A stretch of DNA of 6,148 nt from Alcaligenaceae bacterium (GCA_012512545.1 JAAZDZ010000558.1:1-6148); one strand, 5' to 3'. Positions 1 to 6,010 are shown, counted from the stretch's first letter. The notes: a model not told the origin generated them from the letters alone. Made by a program: numbers and translations.

Positions 1-32
1 CCCCCATCGCCTGATAACCTTTGCTTATACCT

Positions 33-914
33 ATGAGATTTCGTCAATTTCAGCAGTTCGTCGCCATTGCCGAGGCGGGCAGTTACCGCCGCGCGGCAGA
101 AACTTTGTTCATTGCGCAGCCTGCGCTGTCTGTTTCCATGCAGAAGCTGGAACACGAGATGGGGGCGCAACTCTTTGAGCGCGGCGCGCGCGGCGTGACA
201 TTGACGGCGGCGGGGCACGCCTTGCTGGCCGATGCGCGGCGGGTGCTGTTTCATGCGGATCAGGCGCAGCGTTCGGTCAGGCTGGTCGCGCATGGCGAAT
301 CGGGCAGTCTGCGCCTGGGGTTTGTCGGGTCGGCGACGTATGCCTTGTTGCCGCGCACCATTCCGCCCTTTCGCGAGCGTTACCCTGACATCGAAGTCAG
401 CCTGCTGGAAGATCGCTCTATCGCATTGCTGGGCAAGCTGAAGAACAACGCCATTGATGCAGCGCTGGTGCGCGGCCCGGTGGCGGCCGACCCCGATCTG
501 GAAAGTTGGGTGGTGGAACGCGACGATTTCGTGCTGGCGGTGAATCATGCTCACCCCCTGGCAGGCCAGCGGCATATTGCGCTGGGCGCCTGCGCTGATT
601 ATCCGTTTGTCATGTATTCGCCCGGGGAAGTGCCCGGTCTCAACAGCCTTGTCCTGAGCTTGTGCGGCCAGGCCGGATTCGCCCCGGTGGTGCATCAGGA
701 AGCGGTGCAGGTGCAGACGGTGGTCAGCCTGGTGGCCAGCGACATGGGGGTGGCGCTGGTGCCCGGCGTGACCCGCGCATACACCAACCCGCATGTGCGG
801 TTCGTGGAGCTGAGCGATACCGGCGCCCGCCAGGCAGTTTCCCTGTTGCTTGTCACACATCGGAATTCCGGCTGCCTGCCCATCGCGCGCCTGCGCGACT
901 GTATGTTGGAGTAA
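33..914 (+). CDS. LysR-type transcriptional regulator, BenM/CatM/CbnR-like group
   Basis: A 293-residue protein with normal LysR-family length and layout. Residues 1-60 form the winged helix-turn-helix (FRQFQQFVAIAEAGSYRRAA, then AQPALSVSMQKLE and LFERGARGVTLTAAG). The effector-binding domain starts near residue 90. Its GFVGS segment (96-100), followed by ALLPRTIPPFRERYPDIEVSLLE and the SLVASDMGVALVP segment (232-244), resembles the aromatic/carboxylic acid-sensing BenM/CatM group; this is judged from remembered family sequences, not an alignment. I chose ATG 33 because translation from it begins at the canonical LysR N-terminus. An in-frame TTG at 21 would add four residues, and no clear Shine-Dalgarno precedes either start. 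It lies on the same strand as the operon it probably controls, 109 bp upstream of the first enzyme gene, so it is not divergently arranged. The inducer is unknown and may be a pathway acid or CoA ester. Confidence 0.95.
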   Translation: MRFRQFQQFVAIAEAGSYRRAAETLFIAQPALSVSMQKLEHEMGAQLFERGARGVTLTAAGHALLADARRVLFHADQAQRSVRLVAHGESGSLRLGFVGSATYALLPRTIPPFRERYPDIEVSLLEDRSIALLGKLKNNAIDAALVRGPVAADPDLESWVVERDDFVLAVNHAHPLAGQRHIALGACADYPFVMYSPGEVPGLNSLVLSLCGQAGFAPVVHQEAVQVQTVVSLVASDMGVALVPGVTRAYTNPHVRFVELSDTGARQAVSLLLVTHRNSGCLPIARLRDCMLE

Positions 915-923
915 ATTCTTTTC

Positions 924-940
924 GATACTTTTTTAGTATC
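924..940. promoter_or_regulatory. Perfect palindromic LysR box (ATAC-N7-GTAT, T-N11-A)
   Basis: GATACT, five T residues, then AGTATC form a perfect inverted repeat centred on base 932. Inside it are ATAC (925-928) and GTAT (936-939) separated by 7 bases, which gives the T-N11-A signature (T926, A938). ATAC-N7-GTAT is the known high-affinity site of BenM/CatM-type LysR proteins, the group this window's regulator resembles. The site lies in the AT-rich gap between the regulator and the first enzyme gene. I infer it is the recognition site for the regulator. The stem is too AT-rich and has no following T-run, so a terminator is unlikely. Confidence 0.72.
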
Positions 941-960
941 AAACTTTCAAATAATAATAT

Positions 961-989
961 TAGACCGTCATAGGTTTTACGTGGATAGT
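961..989 (+). promoter_or_regulatory. Putative sigma-70-like promoter of the catabolic operon
   Basis: TAGACC (961-966) matches the TTGACA -35 consensus at 4 of 6 positions. After a 17-bp spacer, GATAGT (984-989) matches TATAAT at 4 of 6. Transcription would start near base 996, placing the centre of the LysR palindrome at about -64, close to the -65 typical of LysR recognition sites. A weak core promoter suits activator dependence. A degenerate second T-N11-A half site (T958/A970, centred at 964) overlaps the -35 and could be the activation site. The hexamers are individually weak, so the support comes mainly from geometry. Confidence 0.4.
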
Positions 990-1023
990 GTGCTTTCATG
1001 CTTATCGATGGATGCACGCAAAA

Positions 1024-2175
1024 ATGATAGACACTCTGGATTTCACCGCGATTCCCGAGGAAGACGAGGCCCTGCGAGGGCCCGTGCGCAGCTTTCTTGA
1101 AGAAACCGTGATGGACTTGCCTGCCGACCGACGCGCCCGGTCATGGATGGGGTTTGATGCCGATTTCAGCAAGGCGCTGGCACAGCGGGGCTGGCTGGGC
1201 CTGACCCTGCCGCGCGAATACGGCGGTGCAGAGCTGGGCCCTTTCGCCCGTTTTGTGATTTCCGAGGAATTGCTGGCATCGGGCGCGCCGGTATCGGCGC
1301 ACTGGATCGCCGACCGCCAGAGCGGCCCGCTCATTCTGAAGTACGGCACAGAAGAACAAAAACACTTTTATCTGCCGCGCATCAGCCGCGCTGAAGCTTT
1401 TTTCTGCATCGGCATGAGCGAGCCCGGTTCGGGTTCCGACCTGGCCAGTATCCGCAGCCGCGCCACCCGTACCGACAAAGGCTGGCTGCTCAATGGCAGC
1501 AAGATCTGGACGACCAACGCCCAGCATTCGCACTACATGATTGCCCTGGTGCGCACGTCCGGCGAACCTCAGGATCGCTACAAGGGGCTGTCGCAGATCA
1601 TTGTTGATCTCAGCCTGCCGGGCGTGACTATCCGCCCGATTGAAGATATGTCTGGCGATGCGCATTTCTCCGAAGTCTTTTTCGACAATGTGGAGTGCCC
1701 CGCCGAGGCATTGATTGGTGAAGAAGGCAATGGCTGGGCTCAGGTGAATGCCGAACTGGCATTTGAGCGCAGCGGCCCGGAACGTCTGTATTCAAGCATG
1801 GTTCTGGTAGAAAGCTGGCTCAGGCACTGTAGAGACAATGTATCTAATGAGAGCGTGCGCCAGGAGACCATGGGCCATGTGGTTTCGTGGCTGGCGGTCT
1901 TGCGTTCCCTGTCCGTGGCGCTGACGGCCAAGCTGGTGCGCGGTGAAAGCCCCGCCATCGAAGCGTCGCTGGTGAAAGACATGGGCACGGAAATCGAACA
2001 GGCGATTCCGCGCTGGATTGGCGACGTCATCGGCGCCGAGCCCGAGATTGCCGCTTCTGCCGAACTGCGCCGCACGGTGTCGTATCTGGAGCAGTTGGCG
2101 CCTTCGTTCTCTTTGCGTGGCGGCACACGTGAAATCATGCGCGGCATCATCGCCCGCGGCCTCAAACTGCGCTAG
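1024..2175 (+). CDS. Acyl-CoA dehydrogenase-like subunit 1 (carries the candidate catalytic Glu)
   Basis: A 383-residue flavoprotein-family enzyme expected to oxidise an acyl-CoA to the 2-enoyl-CoA in the cytoplasm. The N-terminal helical domain includes GLTLPREYGGAELGP. The middle beta domain shows MSEPGSGSD (131-139) and KIWTTNA (160-166), the usual acyl-CoA/flavin contact motifs, then HFSEVFFDNVECPAE. The MCAD-type catalytic Glu is replaced by Gly in GGT (366-368), but LAFER at 245-249 puts Glu248 where isovaleryl-CoA dehydrogenase-type enzymes carry their base. The RxxFG flavin-binding motif normally found downstream is missing. This resembles one subunit of a heteromeric dehydrogenase of the FadE28/FadE29 type. 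In-frame starts GTG 988, ATG 1012 and ATG 1024 are possible and none has a good Shine-Dalgarno. ATG 1024 gives the most typical N-terminus, and GTG 988 lies upstream of the predicted transcript start. The gene ends 10 nt before subunit 2. Confidence 0.92.
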   Translation: MIDTLDFTAIPEEDEALRGPVRSFLEETVMDLPADRRARSWMGFDADFSKALAQRGWLGLTLPREYGGAELGPFARFVISEELLASGAPVSAHWIADRQSGPLILKYGTEEQKHFYLPRISRAEAFFCIGMSEPGSGSDLASIRSRATRTDKGWLLNGSKIWTTNAQHSHYMIALVRTSGEPQDRYKGLSQIIVDLSLPGVTIRPIEDMSGDAHFSEVFFDNVECPAEALIGEEGNGWAQVNAELAFERSGPERLYSSMVLVESWLRHCRDNVSNESVRQETMGHVVSWLAVLRSLSVALTAKLVRGESPAIEASLVKDMGTEIEQAIPRWIGDVIGAEPEIAASAELRRTVSYLEQLAPSFSLRGGTREIMRGIIARGLKLR

Positions 2176-2178
2176 GAG
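2174..2178 (+). promoter_or_regulatory. Ribosome binding site overlapping the upstream stop codon
   Basis: AGGAG shares its first two bases with the TAG stop of the preceding dehydrogenase gene and sits 7 nt before ATG 2186. It fixes the start of the second dehydrogenase subunit, although the frame stays open much further upstream inside the first gene. The arrangement favours translational coupling, as expected if the two subunits are made in equal amounts. Confidence 0.8.
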
Positions 2179-2185
2179 TTGTTGT

Positions 2186-3199
2186 ATGGATATGCTTACG
2201 GAAGCACTGGAGCGCCTGTTTCGTGAACGGGCCACCCCCGAGGCGATTCGGAATATTGAAGCGGGTGGCGATACTGCGCCGCTGTGGGCGGAAATTGCGG
2301 ACAGCGGTTTTCTGGACATTCTGTTGCCTGAAGATGATGGCGGCGCAGGGGTCTCTCTGGACGAAGCGTTTCCCGCCTTCATGCTGGCGGGTCAGCATGC
2401 CGTGCCTCTGCCTTTTGTGCAGACTGTCATGGCGCGCGCCTGGTTGCACGCGCTTGGCGTCAAAGCGCCGGAAGGCGCCATTGCGATTGCAGGCCCCGAA
2501 ACGGTGCGTCTGGCTGATGGCAGCCTGAGTGTGCGGGCGGTGGCCTTTGGCAAAACGGCCGATTGGGTTCTGGCCGAATTTGACGATCTCTGGGTGGCAC
2601 TGCCCACCGAAGCTGCCCGGGTGGAAGGCGACCAGGCTCGCGGCAGTCAGACGGCCGACCTGAGCTGGCCTTCTTTGCCGAGAACGGCGCTGATTGTCAG
2701 CCAGGGCGAAGGCGATGTATGCCCGCCCGCGCAACTGGCTGCCGCATCGCTGACGCCCCTGCTGGCAGGTGCGGCGCATCAGGCTCTGGACATGACGCTG
2801 GCACATGTGGCGGAACGTCAGCAGTTCGGCAGGGCGATTGCGCAATTCCAGGCCGTGCAGAATCAGATCAGCGTGATGGCCGAGCGGGTGTGGGCCATGC
2901 GCATGGCAGCCCGCATGGCATTCCAGGCAGCAGGCCCCATGCCTGCGTTCGGGATGACCGCCATTGGCAAAACGCGCTGCAGCGAAGCGGCGGCGCTGGT
3001 GGCCGATATTGCCCATGCTTTGCATGGTGCCATCGGCATTACCGAAGAATACGACTTGCAGTTATATACGCGGCGTTTGCGCGAATGGCGTCGTGCCGGG
3101 GGCACCGAAGCCTGGTGGGCGCGCCGCCTGGGCCGCGATGTCATCGAGAACAGCAAGGGCTCGGCACTGGACTACATACTGTCCTGCGCAAAAGTCTGA
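2186..3199 (+). CDS. Acyl-CoA dehydrogenase-like subunit 2 (carries the FAD RxxFG motif, lacks a catalytic base)
   Basis: A 337-residue protein, shorter than the usual roughly 380-400 of the family. The N-terminal domain includes ADSGFLDILLPEDDGGAG (38-55). The middle domain is degenerate, with no recognisable EPxxGSD or WxTNA motif. The C-terminal helical domain keeps AERQQFGRAIAQFQAVQ (209-225), whose RQQFG at 211-215 is the standard flavin contact, and then HGAIGITEEYDLQLYTRR (280-297). At the MCAD catalytic position the sequence reads RAGGT (303-307), with Gly in place of Glu. The helix preceding RQQFG (about 184-200) also has no IVD-type Glu. It therefore seems inactive alone and complementary to the upstream subunit. 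The start is fixed by AGGAG 7 nt upstream. I infer an alpha2-beta2-like complex acting on a CoA ester, probably bulky or branched by analogy with steroid side-chain dehydrogenases. The actual substrate is unknown. Confidence 0.9.
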   Translation: MDMLTEALERLFRERATPEAIRNIEAGGDTAPLWAEIADSGFLDILLPEDDGGAGVSLDEAFPAFMLAGQHAVPLPFVQTVMARAWLHALGVKAPEGAIAIAGPETVRLADGSLSVRAVAFGKTADWVLAEFDDLWVALPTEAARVEGDQARGSQTADLSWPSLPRTALIVSQGEGDVCPPAQLAAASLTPLLAGAAHQALDMTLAHVAERQQFGRAIAQFQAVQNQISVMAERVWAMRMAARMAFQAAGPMPAFGMTAIGKTRCSEAAALVADIAHALHGAIGITEEYDLQLYTRRLREWRRAGGTEAWWARRLGRDVIENSKGSALDYILSCAKV

Positions 3200-3234
3200 G
3201 CCCGGGTCATCTTATGTTCAGCTGAGAGGAGACA

Positions 3235-3900
3235 ATGCAGAAAATATATAAATCAGCAGACGAGGCCGTGAGCCACGTCGAGGATGGCGCCACCATTCTG
3301 GTGAGTGGCTTTGGCGATATCGGCTTGCCGTTTGAGCTGTTGCATGCACTGGCGCGTACCCAGGTCAAGGGTCTCACCATTGTGTCCAACAACGCCGGTA
3401 CGGGAGAACTGGGCCTGTCCAGGCTGTTCAAGAACCGGCAGGTGTCGAAGTTGATCGCATCCTTTCCGTCACAGCCCGATTCCCTGCATTACTACGATGC
3501 CTACGAAGAGGGCGGGGTCGAGCTTGAACTGGTGCCTCAGGGAACCCTGGCCGAGCGCATCCGGGCGGGGGGCGCCGGGCTGGCCGGTTTCTTCACGCCC
3601 ACAGGCTATGGCACGGAATTGGCCCAGGGCAAGGAAACCCGCGAGGTCAATGGCAAGGGCTATGTATACGAAGAGGCCCTGACAGGCGATTTCGCCTTTA
3701 TCAGAGCGCATCTTGCCGACGCCTACGGCAACCTCAGGTATCGCCTGGCCAGCCGGACTTTCAATCCCATTATGGCGATGGCTGCCCGCAACACGGTCGC
3801 CGAAGCCAGCACCATCGTTCCGGTTGGCGATATCGGGCCTGACGATGTTCATACGCCCGGCGTTTTTGTGGATCGGATAGTGGAGATCGGAAATGAATAA
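3235..3900 (+). CDS. 3-oxoacid CoA-transferase family, subunit A (PcaI-like)
   Basis: A 221-residue protein of normal length for the A subunit of family I CoA-transferases, which move CoA from a donor such as succinyl-CoA to a carboxylic acid. Visible family blocks are GFGDIGLP (25-32), SNNAGTGELGL (51-61), VPQGTLAERIRAGGAG (100-115), FFTPTGYGT (119-127), FNPIMAMAA (176-184) and HTPGVFVDRI (206-215). The segment SFPSQPDS (76-83) is closer to the remembered beta-ketoadipate transferase subunit PcaI than to succinyl-CoA:acetoacetate transferases. No other protocatechuate genes are nearby, so beta-ketoadipate need not be the substrate. AGAGGAG lies just before ATG 3235. The stop overlaps the B-subunit start by 8 nt, as is usual for these paired subunits. 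Confidence 0.95.
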   Translation: MQKIYKSADEAVSHVEDGATILVSGFGDIGLPFELLHALARTQVKGLTIVSNNAGTGELGLSRLFKNRQVSKLIASFPSQPDSLHYYDAYEEGGVELELVPQGTLAERIRAGGAGLAGFFTPTGYGTELAQGKETREVNGKGYVYEEALTGDFAFIRAHLADAYGNLRYRLASRTFNPIMAMAARNTVAEASTIVPVGDIGPDDVHTPGVFVDRIVEIGNE

Positions 3901-4534
3901 GGGTTGGTCAGACGAAGAGCTGGCGCGTCGCGTAGCGCTGGATCTGCCAGACGGCGCAGTGGTGAATCTGGGCATTGGCATGCCCGTTCGGGTTGCCGAT
4001 CACGTGCCGGAAGACAGGTTGGTGTTCTTTCATTCCGAAAACGGCATCATCGGCATGGGGCCTGCCCCGCAGAAGGGCTTTGAAGACCCGGACGTCGTGA
4101 ATGCGGCCAAGCAGCGCGCCACATTGATTCCCGGCGCGTCGATTGTCCATCATGCGGATTCCTTTTCGCTGATACGCGGCGGCAGGCTGGATTTCTCGAT
4201 TCTGGGGGCGCTTCAGGTAGCGCCGAACGGCGATATCGCCAATTGGAAGGTGCCGGGACAACGGGGCGGCGGTGGCGTGGGAGGCGCCATGGATCTTGCC
4301 GTCGGCGCCAAGAAAGTGGTCGTCATGATGCGCCACCAGGATAAAAAAGGCCAGCCCAAGCTGGTCGGGCAGTGCACGTTTTCGTTGACGGCTGTGAAGA
4401 CGGTGGCGCTGGTTTACACGGAACTGGGTGTGTTCGAGTGCGCTGGAGATCACTTCCTTGTAAAGGATAGCGCTCCAGGCATCAGCCAGGACGAATTGCG
4501 CGCCAGAACTGGCGCGCCGCTGGAGTTCGTTTGA
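3893..4534 (+). CDS. 3-oxoacid CoA-transferase family, subunit B (PcaJ-like, catalytic Glu present)
   Basis: A 213-residue B subunit. LGIGMP (26-31) and SENGIIGMGP (48-57) are the family signatures. Glu49 in SENG is the known nucleophile that forms the glutamyl-CoA thioester intermediate. VGGAMDLAVGAK (129-140) and the C-terminal LRARTGAPLEFV complete the fold, and nothing appears truncated. ATG 3893 is preceded by GGAG (3882-3885) at 7 nt spacing and lies inside the last codons of subunit A, so the pair is probably translationally coupled into a heteromeric enzyme. In this operon it most likely activates the imported acid without ATP. The acceptor acid and CoA donor cannot be read from the sequence. 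Confidence 0.96.
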   Translation: MNKGWSDEELARRVALDLPDGAVVNLGIGMPVRVADHVPEDRLVFFHSENGIIGMGPAPQKGFEDPDVVNAAKQRATLIPGASIVHHADSFSLIRGGRLDFSILGALQVAPNGDIANWKVPGQRGGGGVGGAMDLAVGAKKVVVMMRHQDKKGQPKLVGQCTFSLTAVKTVALVYTELGVFECAGDHFLVKDSAPGISQDELRARTGAPLEFV

Positions 4535-4562
4535 TAGAGCTTCAGTATTTGGTCAATTGAAC

Positions 4563-4576
4563 CTGTAGAACTACAG
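4563..4576. repeat. Short perfect inverted repeat upstream of the solute-receptor gene
   Basis: CTGTAG (4563-4568) and CTACAG (4571-4576) are perfect inverted arms separated by AA. The repeat ends one base before the AGGAG (4578-4582) of the receptor gene, in the 54-bp gap after the CoA-transferase. As RNA it could form only a tight small hairpin beside the ribosome binding site. As DNA it could be an operator. It lacks the T-N11-A pattern of the LysR box. Chance occurrence is possible. Confidence 0.35.
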
Positions 4577-4588
4577 AAGGAGACAATC

Positions 4589-5548
4589 ATGAAAATCAAG
4601 AATATTTTTGCAGCGCTTTGCCTTTTCTCGTCCATGTCGGCGGCGGCTGCATTTCCCGCCGACAAGCCGATCAATCTGGTCGTGCCCTATCCTCCGGGTG
4701 GGGCGGTGGACCCGATCGCCCGGCTTTATGCTGAAAAAATATCCGATAACTGGGGCGTTCCTGTCGTCGTGCTGAACCGCCCTGGCGCGGGCACCACCAT
4801 CGGCATGAACCAGGTGGCCCGGGCCGACCCGGACGGCCATACGGTGATACTGGCCACGGCCAGCATTACCAGCAACGCGCCGCTGTACAAGACGCTGCCC
4901 TACGACACGCTGAATGATTTCACCTATCTCAGCATGGCGGGCATCATTCCGCTGGCGATTGCGGCCAACCCCAATACGCCGGTGAATACCCTGGATGAAC
5001 TCGTCAGCGCGCTCAAGGAAAAACCCGACAGCCTGAGCTGGTCGTCCTCGGGCAACGGCAGCATCATTCACCTGGGGGGCGAACTTTTCGAATCGCTTGC
5101 CGGGGTGGAGATGATGCACGTTCCCTATAAAGGCAGTGGTCCTTCCGTCATGGCGGGGGTGGCAGGTGAAGTCGATATGTCTTTTGACTCGGTTTTTCTG
5201 ATGCGTCCGCAGGCCGAGGCGGGCAAATTGAAGTTCATCGCCGTGGCCAGTCAGGAACGGGTGGCATCGTTGCCCGACGTGCCTGCCATCGCAGAGAAAT
5301 ACCCAGGCTATTTCGTGACATCCTGGGTGGGGTTCATGGGGCCAGCCAATATGCCCAAGGATGCCACCGAAGCCTGGGCCAAGGAGATCGCCCGTATTTC
5401 CGCTTTGCCGGAAATCAAGGACAAGCTCGGCACTATGGGGGTTGAAGCGACTTCCAACACGCCGGAGGAGTTCTCGGCATTTGTTGAAAGCGAGATCAAG
5501 AAATGGGAAAAAGTGATGGTTGAGGCCAATATTCCTCAGCTTGAGTAG
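4589..5548 (+). CDS. Bug/TctC-type tripartite tricarboxylate transporter substrate-binding protein
   Basis: A 319-residue periplasmic solute receptor of normal Bug-family length. The N-terminus is a Sec signal peptide: Lys2 and Lys4, a hydrophobic core (6-14), and cleavage probably near residues 20-22 after SAAAA. The mature start FPADKPINLVVPYPPGG (22-38) is typical, and Asp41 lies in the conserved ligand loop. Other family blocks are NRPGAGTTIG (63-72), VPYKGSGP (178-185) and LPDVPAIAEKYPG (228-240). Family members bind carboxylic acids such as citrate, dicarboxylates, aromatic acids or amino acids. No TctA/TctB membrane genes are in the window, so it may use permeases encoded elsewhere or act as a sensor component, as is common for the expanded Bug families of Bordetella-like bacteria. 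AGGAG sits 6 nt before the ATG. Its place among CoA-activating enzymes suggests that it captures the pathway substrate. Confidence 0.96.
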   Translation: MKIKNIFAALCLFSSMSAAAAFPADKPINLVVPYPPGGAVDPIARLYAEKISDNWGVPVVVLNRPGAGTTIGMNQVARADPDGHTVILATASITSNAPLYKTLPYDTLNDFTYLSMAGIIPLAIAANPNTPVNTLDELVSALKEKPDSLSWSSSGNGSIIHLGGELFESLAGVEMMHVPYKGSGPSVMAGVAGEVDMSFDSVFLMRPQAEAGKLKFIAVASQERVASLPDVPAIAEKYPGYFVTSWVGFMGPANMPKDATEAWAKEIARISALPEIKDKLGTMGVEATSNTPEEFSAFVESEIKKWEKVMVEANIPQLE

Positions 5549-5559
5549 TCGTGTGTGCA

Positions 5560-5583
5560 GCGGGCCAGGCAATCCTGGCCCGC
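5560..5583 (+). promoter_or_regulatory. Perfect 10-bp GC-rich intercistronic hairpin without a T-tract
   Basis: GCGGGCCAGG (5560-5569), loop CAAT (5570-5573) and CCTGGCCCGC (5574-5583) form a perfect stem 11 nt after the receptor stop codon. The following bases, AAGAATATTCCC, contain no T-run, so it is not a canonical intrinsic terminator on either strand. Such stems after periplasmic receptor genes often protect the upstream mRNA from 3' exonucleases or partly attenuate downstream genes. Either role would give more receptor than enzyme here. The structure is seen directly and the role is inferred. Confidence 0.6.
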
Positions 5584-5595
5584 AAGAATATTCCC

Positions 5596-5600
5596 AGGAG
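5596..5600 (+). promoter_or_regulatory. Ribosome binding site fixing the OB-fold gene start
   Basis: AGGAG is 5 nt before ATG 5606. It favours this start over an in-frame GTG at 5555, which would translate through the GC-rich hairpin and add 17 non-family residues. Confidence 0.8.
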
Positions 5601-5605
5601 AAAAA

Positions 5606-6010
5606 ATGACCTTATCGTCTGAAATGCCAGCGGCGGTGTTGCCGCAACAAGAGTATTTCGCGCACTTGGCCGAAGGCCGGTTCATGATTCAACGGTCGCG
5701 CAGCAGTGGTGAATATGTTTTCTACCCCCGTGTGGCGGCGCCTCGTACTGGCGCGCTTGATCTTGAATGGGTGGAAGTATCGGGCCGTGGCACCGTCTAT
5801 GCCACCACAGTGATGCGTGTGCGGCCACCCGCGCAGCCCTACAACGTGTGCCTGGTCGAGCTTGAGGAAGGGCCGCGCATGATGAGCCGCGTCGAAGGGC
5901 TGGACCCTCAGGCCGTGCGCGTGGGCATGCCTGTAAAGGCGCGTATTTCCCAGGATTCCGATGGCCAGCCGCTGGTCGTCTTCGACCCTCGCGAGCAGGA
6001 GCAGGCATGA
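5606..6010 (+). CDS. DUF35-type OB-fold protein with a zinc ribbon lacking all four cysteines
   Basis: A 134-residue protein laid out like the DUF35 family: N-terminal helix (EYFAHLAEGRFMIQ, 16-29), a ribbon region (30-50), then an OB-fold from about residue 54 (EWVEVSGRGTVYATTVMRV to the C-terminus). In typical members the ribbon reads QRCxxCG...YPRxxCPxCG. Here the aligned segments are QRSRSSG and YPRVAAPRTG, so the zinc ligands are replaced by Ser31, Ser34, Ala45 and Thr48. The scaffold residues QR, G, YPR, P and G persist. The OB-fold looks intact, with SGRGTVY and VGMPVKARI. Known relatives bind thiolase or SCP2-thiolase-like enzymes and help seat the acyl-CoA substrate, as in the Ltp2 aldolase or the archaeal thiolase/HMG-CoA synthase complex. 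The next gene overlaps this stop by ATGA and is thiolase-like, which supports a partner role. Zinc binding is not expected. Confidence 0.87.
   Translation: MTLSSEMPAAVLPQQEYFAHLAEGRFMIQRSRSSGEYVFYPRVAAPRTGALDLEWVEVSGRGTVYATTVMRVRPPAQPYNVCLVELEEGPRMMSRVEGLDPQAVRVGMPVKARISQDSDGQPLVVFDPREQEQA

Noticed and set aside
924..940. Intrinsic terminator for the LysR gene
   Set aside because: The stem is 6 bp and AT-rich, and its T-run is in the loop with none following. The pattern fits a LysR operator instead.
2018..2185. N-terminal extension of the second dehydrogenase subunit into the first gene
   Set aside because: The extra 56 residues are out-of-frame coding sequence of subunit 1 and are Cys/Ser/Arg-rich. 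AGGAG at 2174-2178 supports ATG 2186.
2162..3025. Long open frame on the - strand opposite the second dehydrogenase subunit
   Set aside because: It shows no family motifs and an unlikely His/Arg/Gln-rich composition. The + strand gene has the conserved RQQFG and C-terminal dehydrogenase motifs.
4571..5572. Long open frame on the - strand opposite the solute-receptor gene
   Set aside because: Its translation is rich in His, Arg and Gly with no recognisable domain, as expected for the antisense of a GC-rich gene. The + strand frame has a signal peptide, a ribosome site and clear Bug motifs.
5560..5583. Canonical rho-independent terminator
   Set aside because: The stem is strong, but no T-tract follows on either strand, and the downstream gene has no evident promoter of its own, so full termination would silence it.
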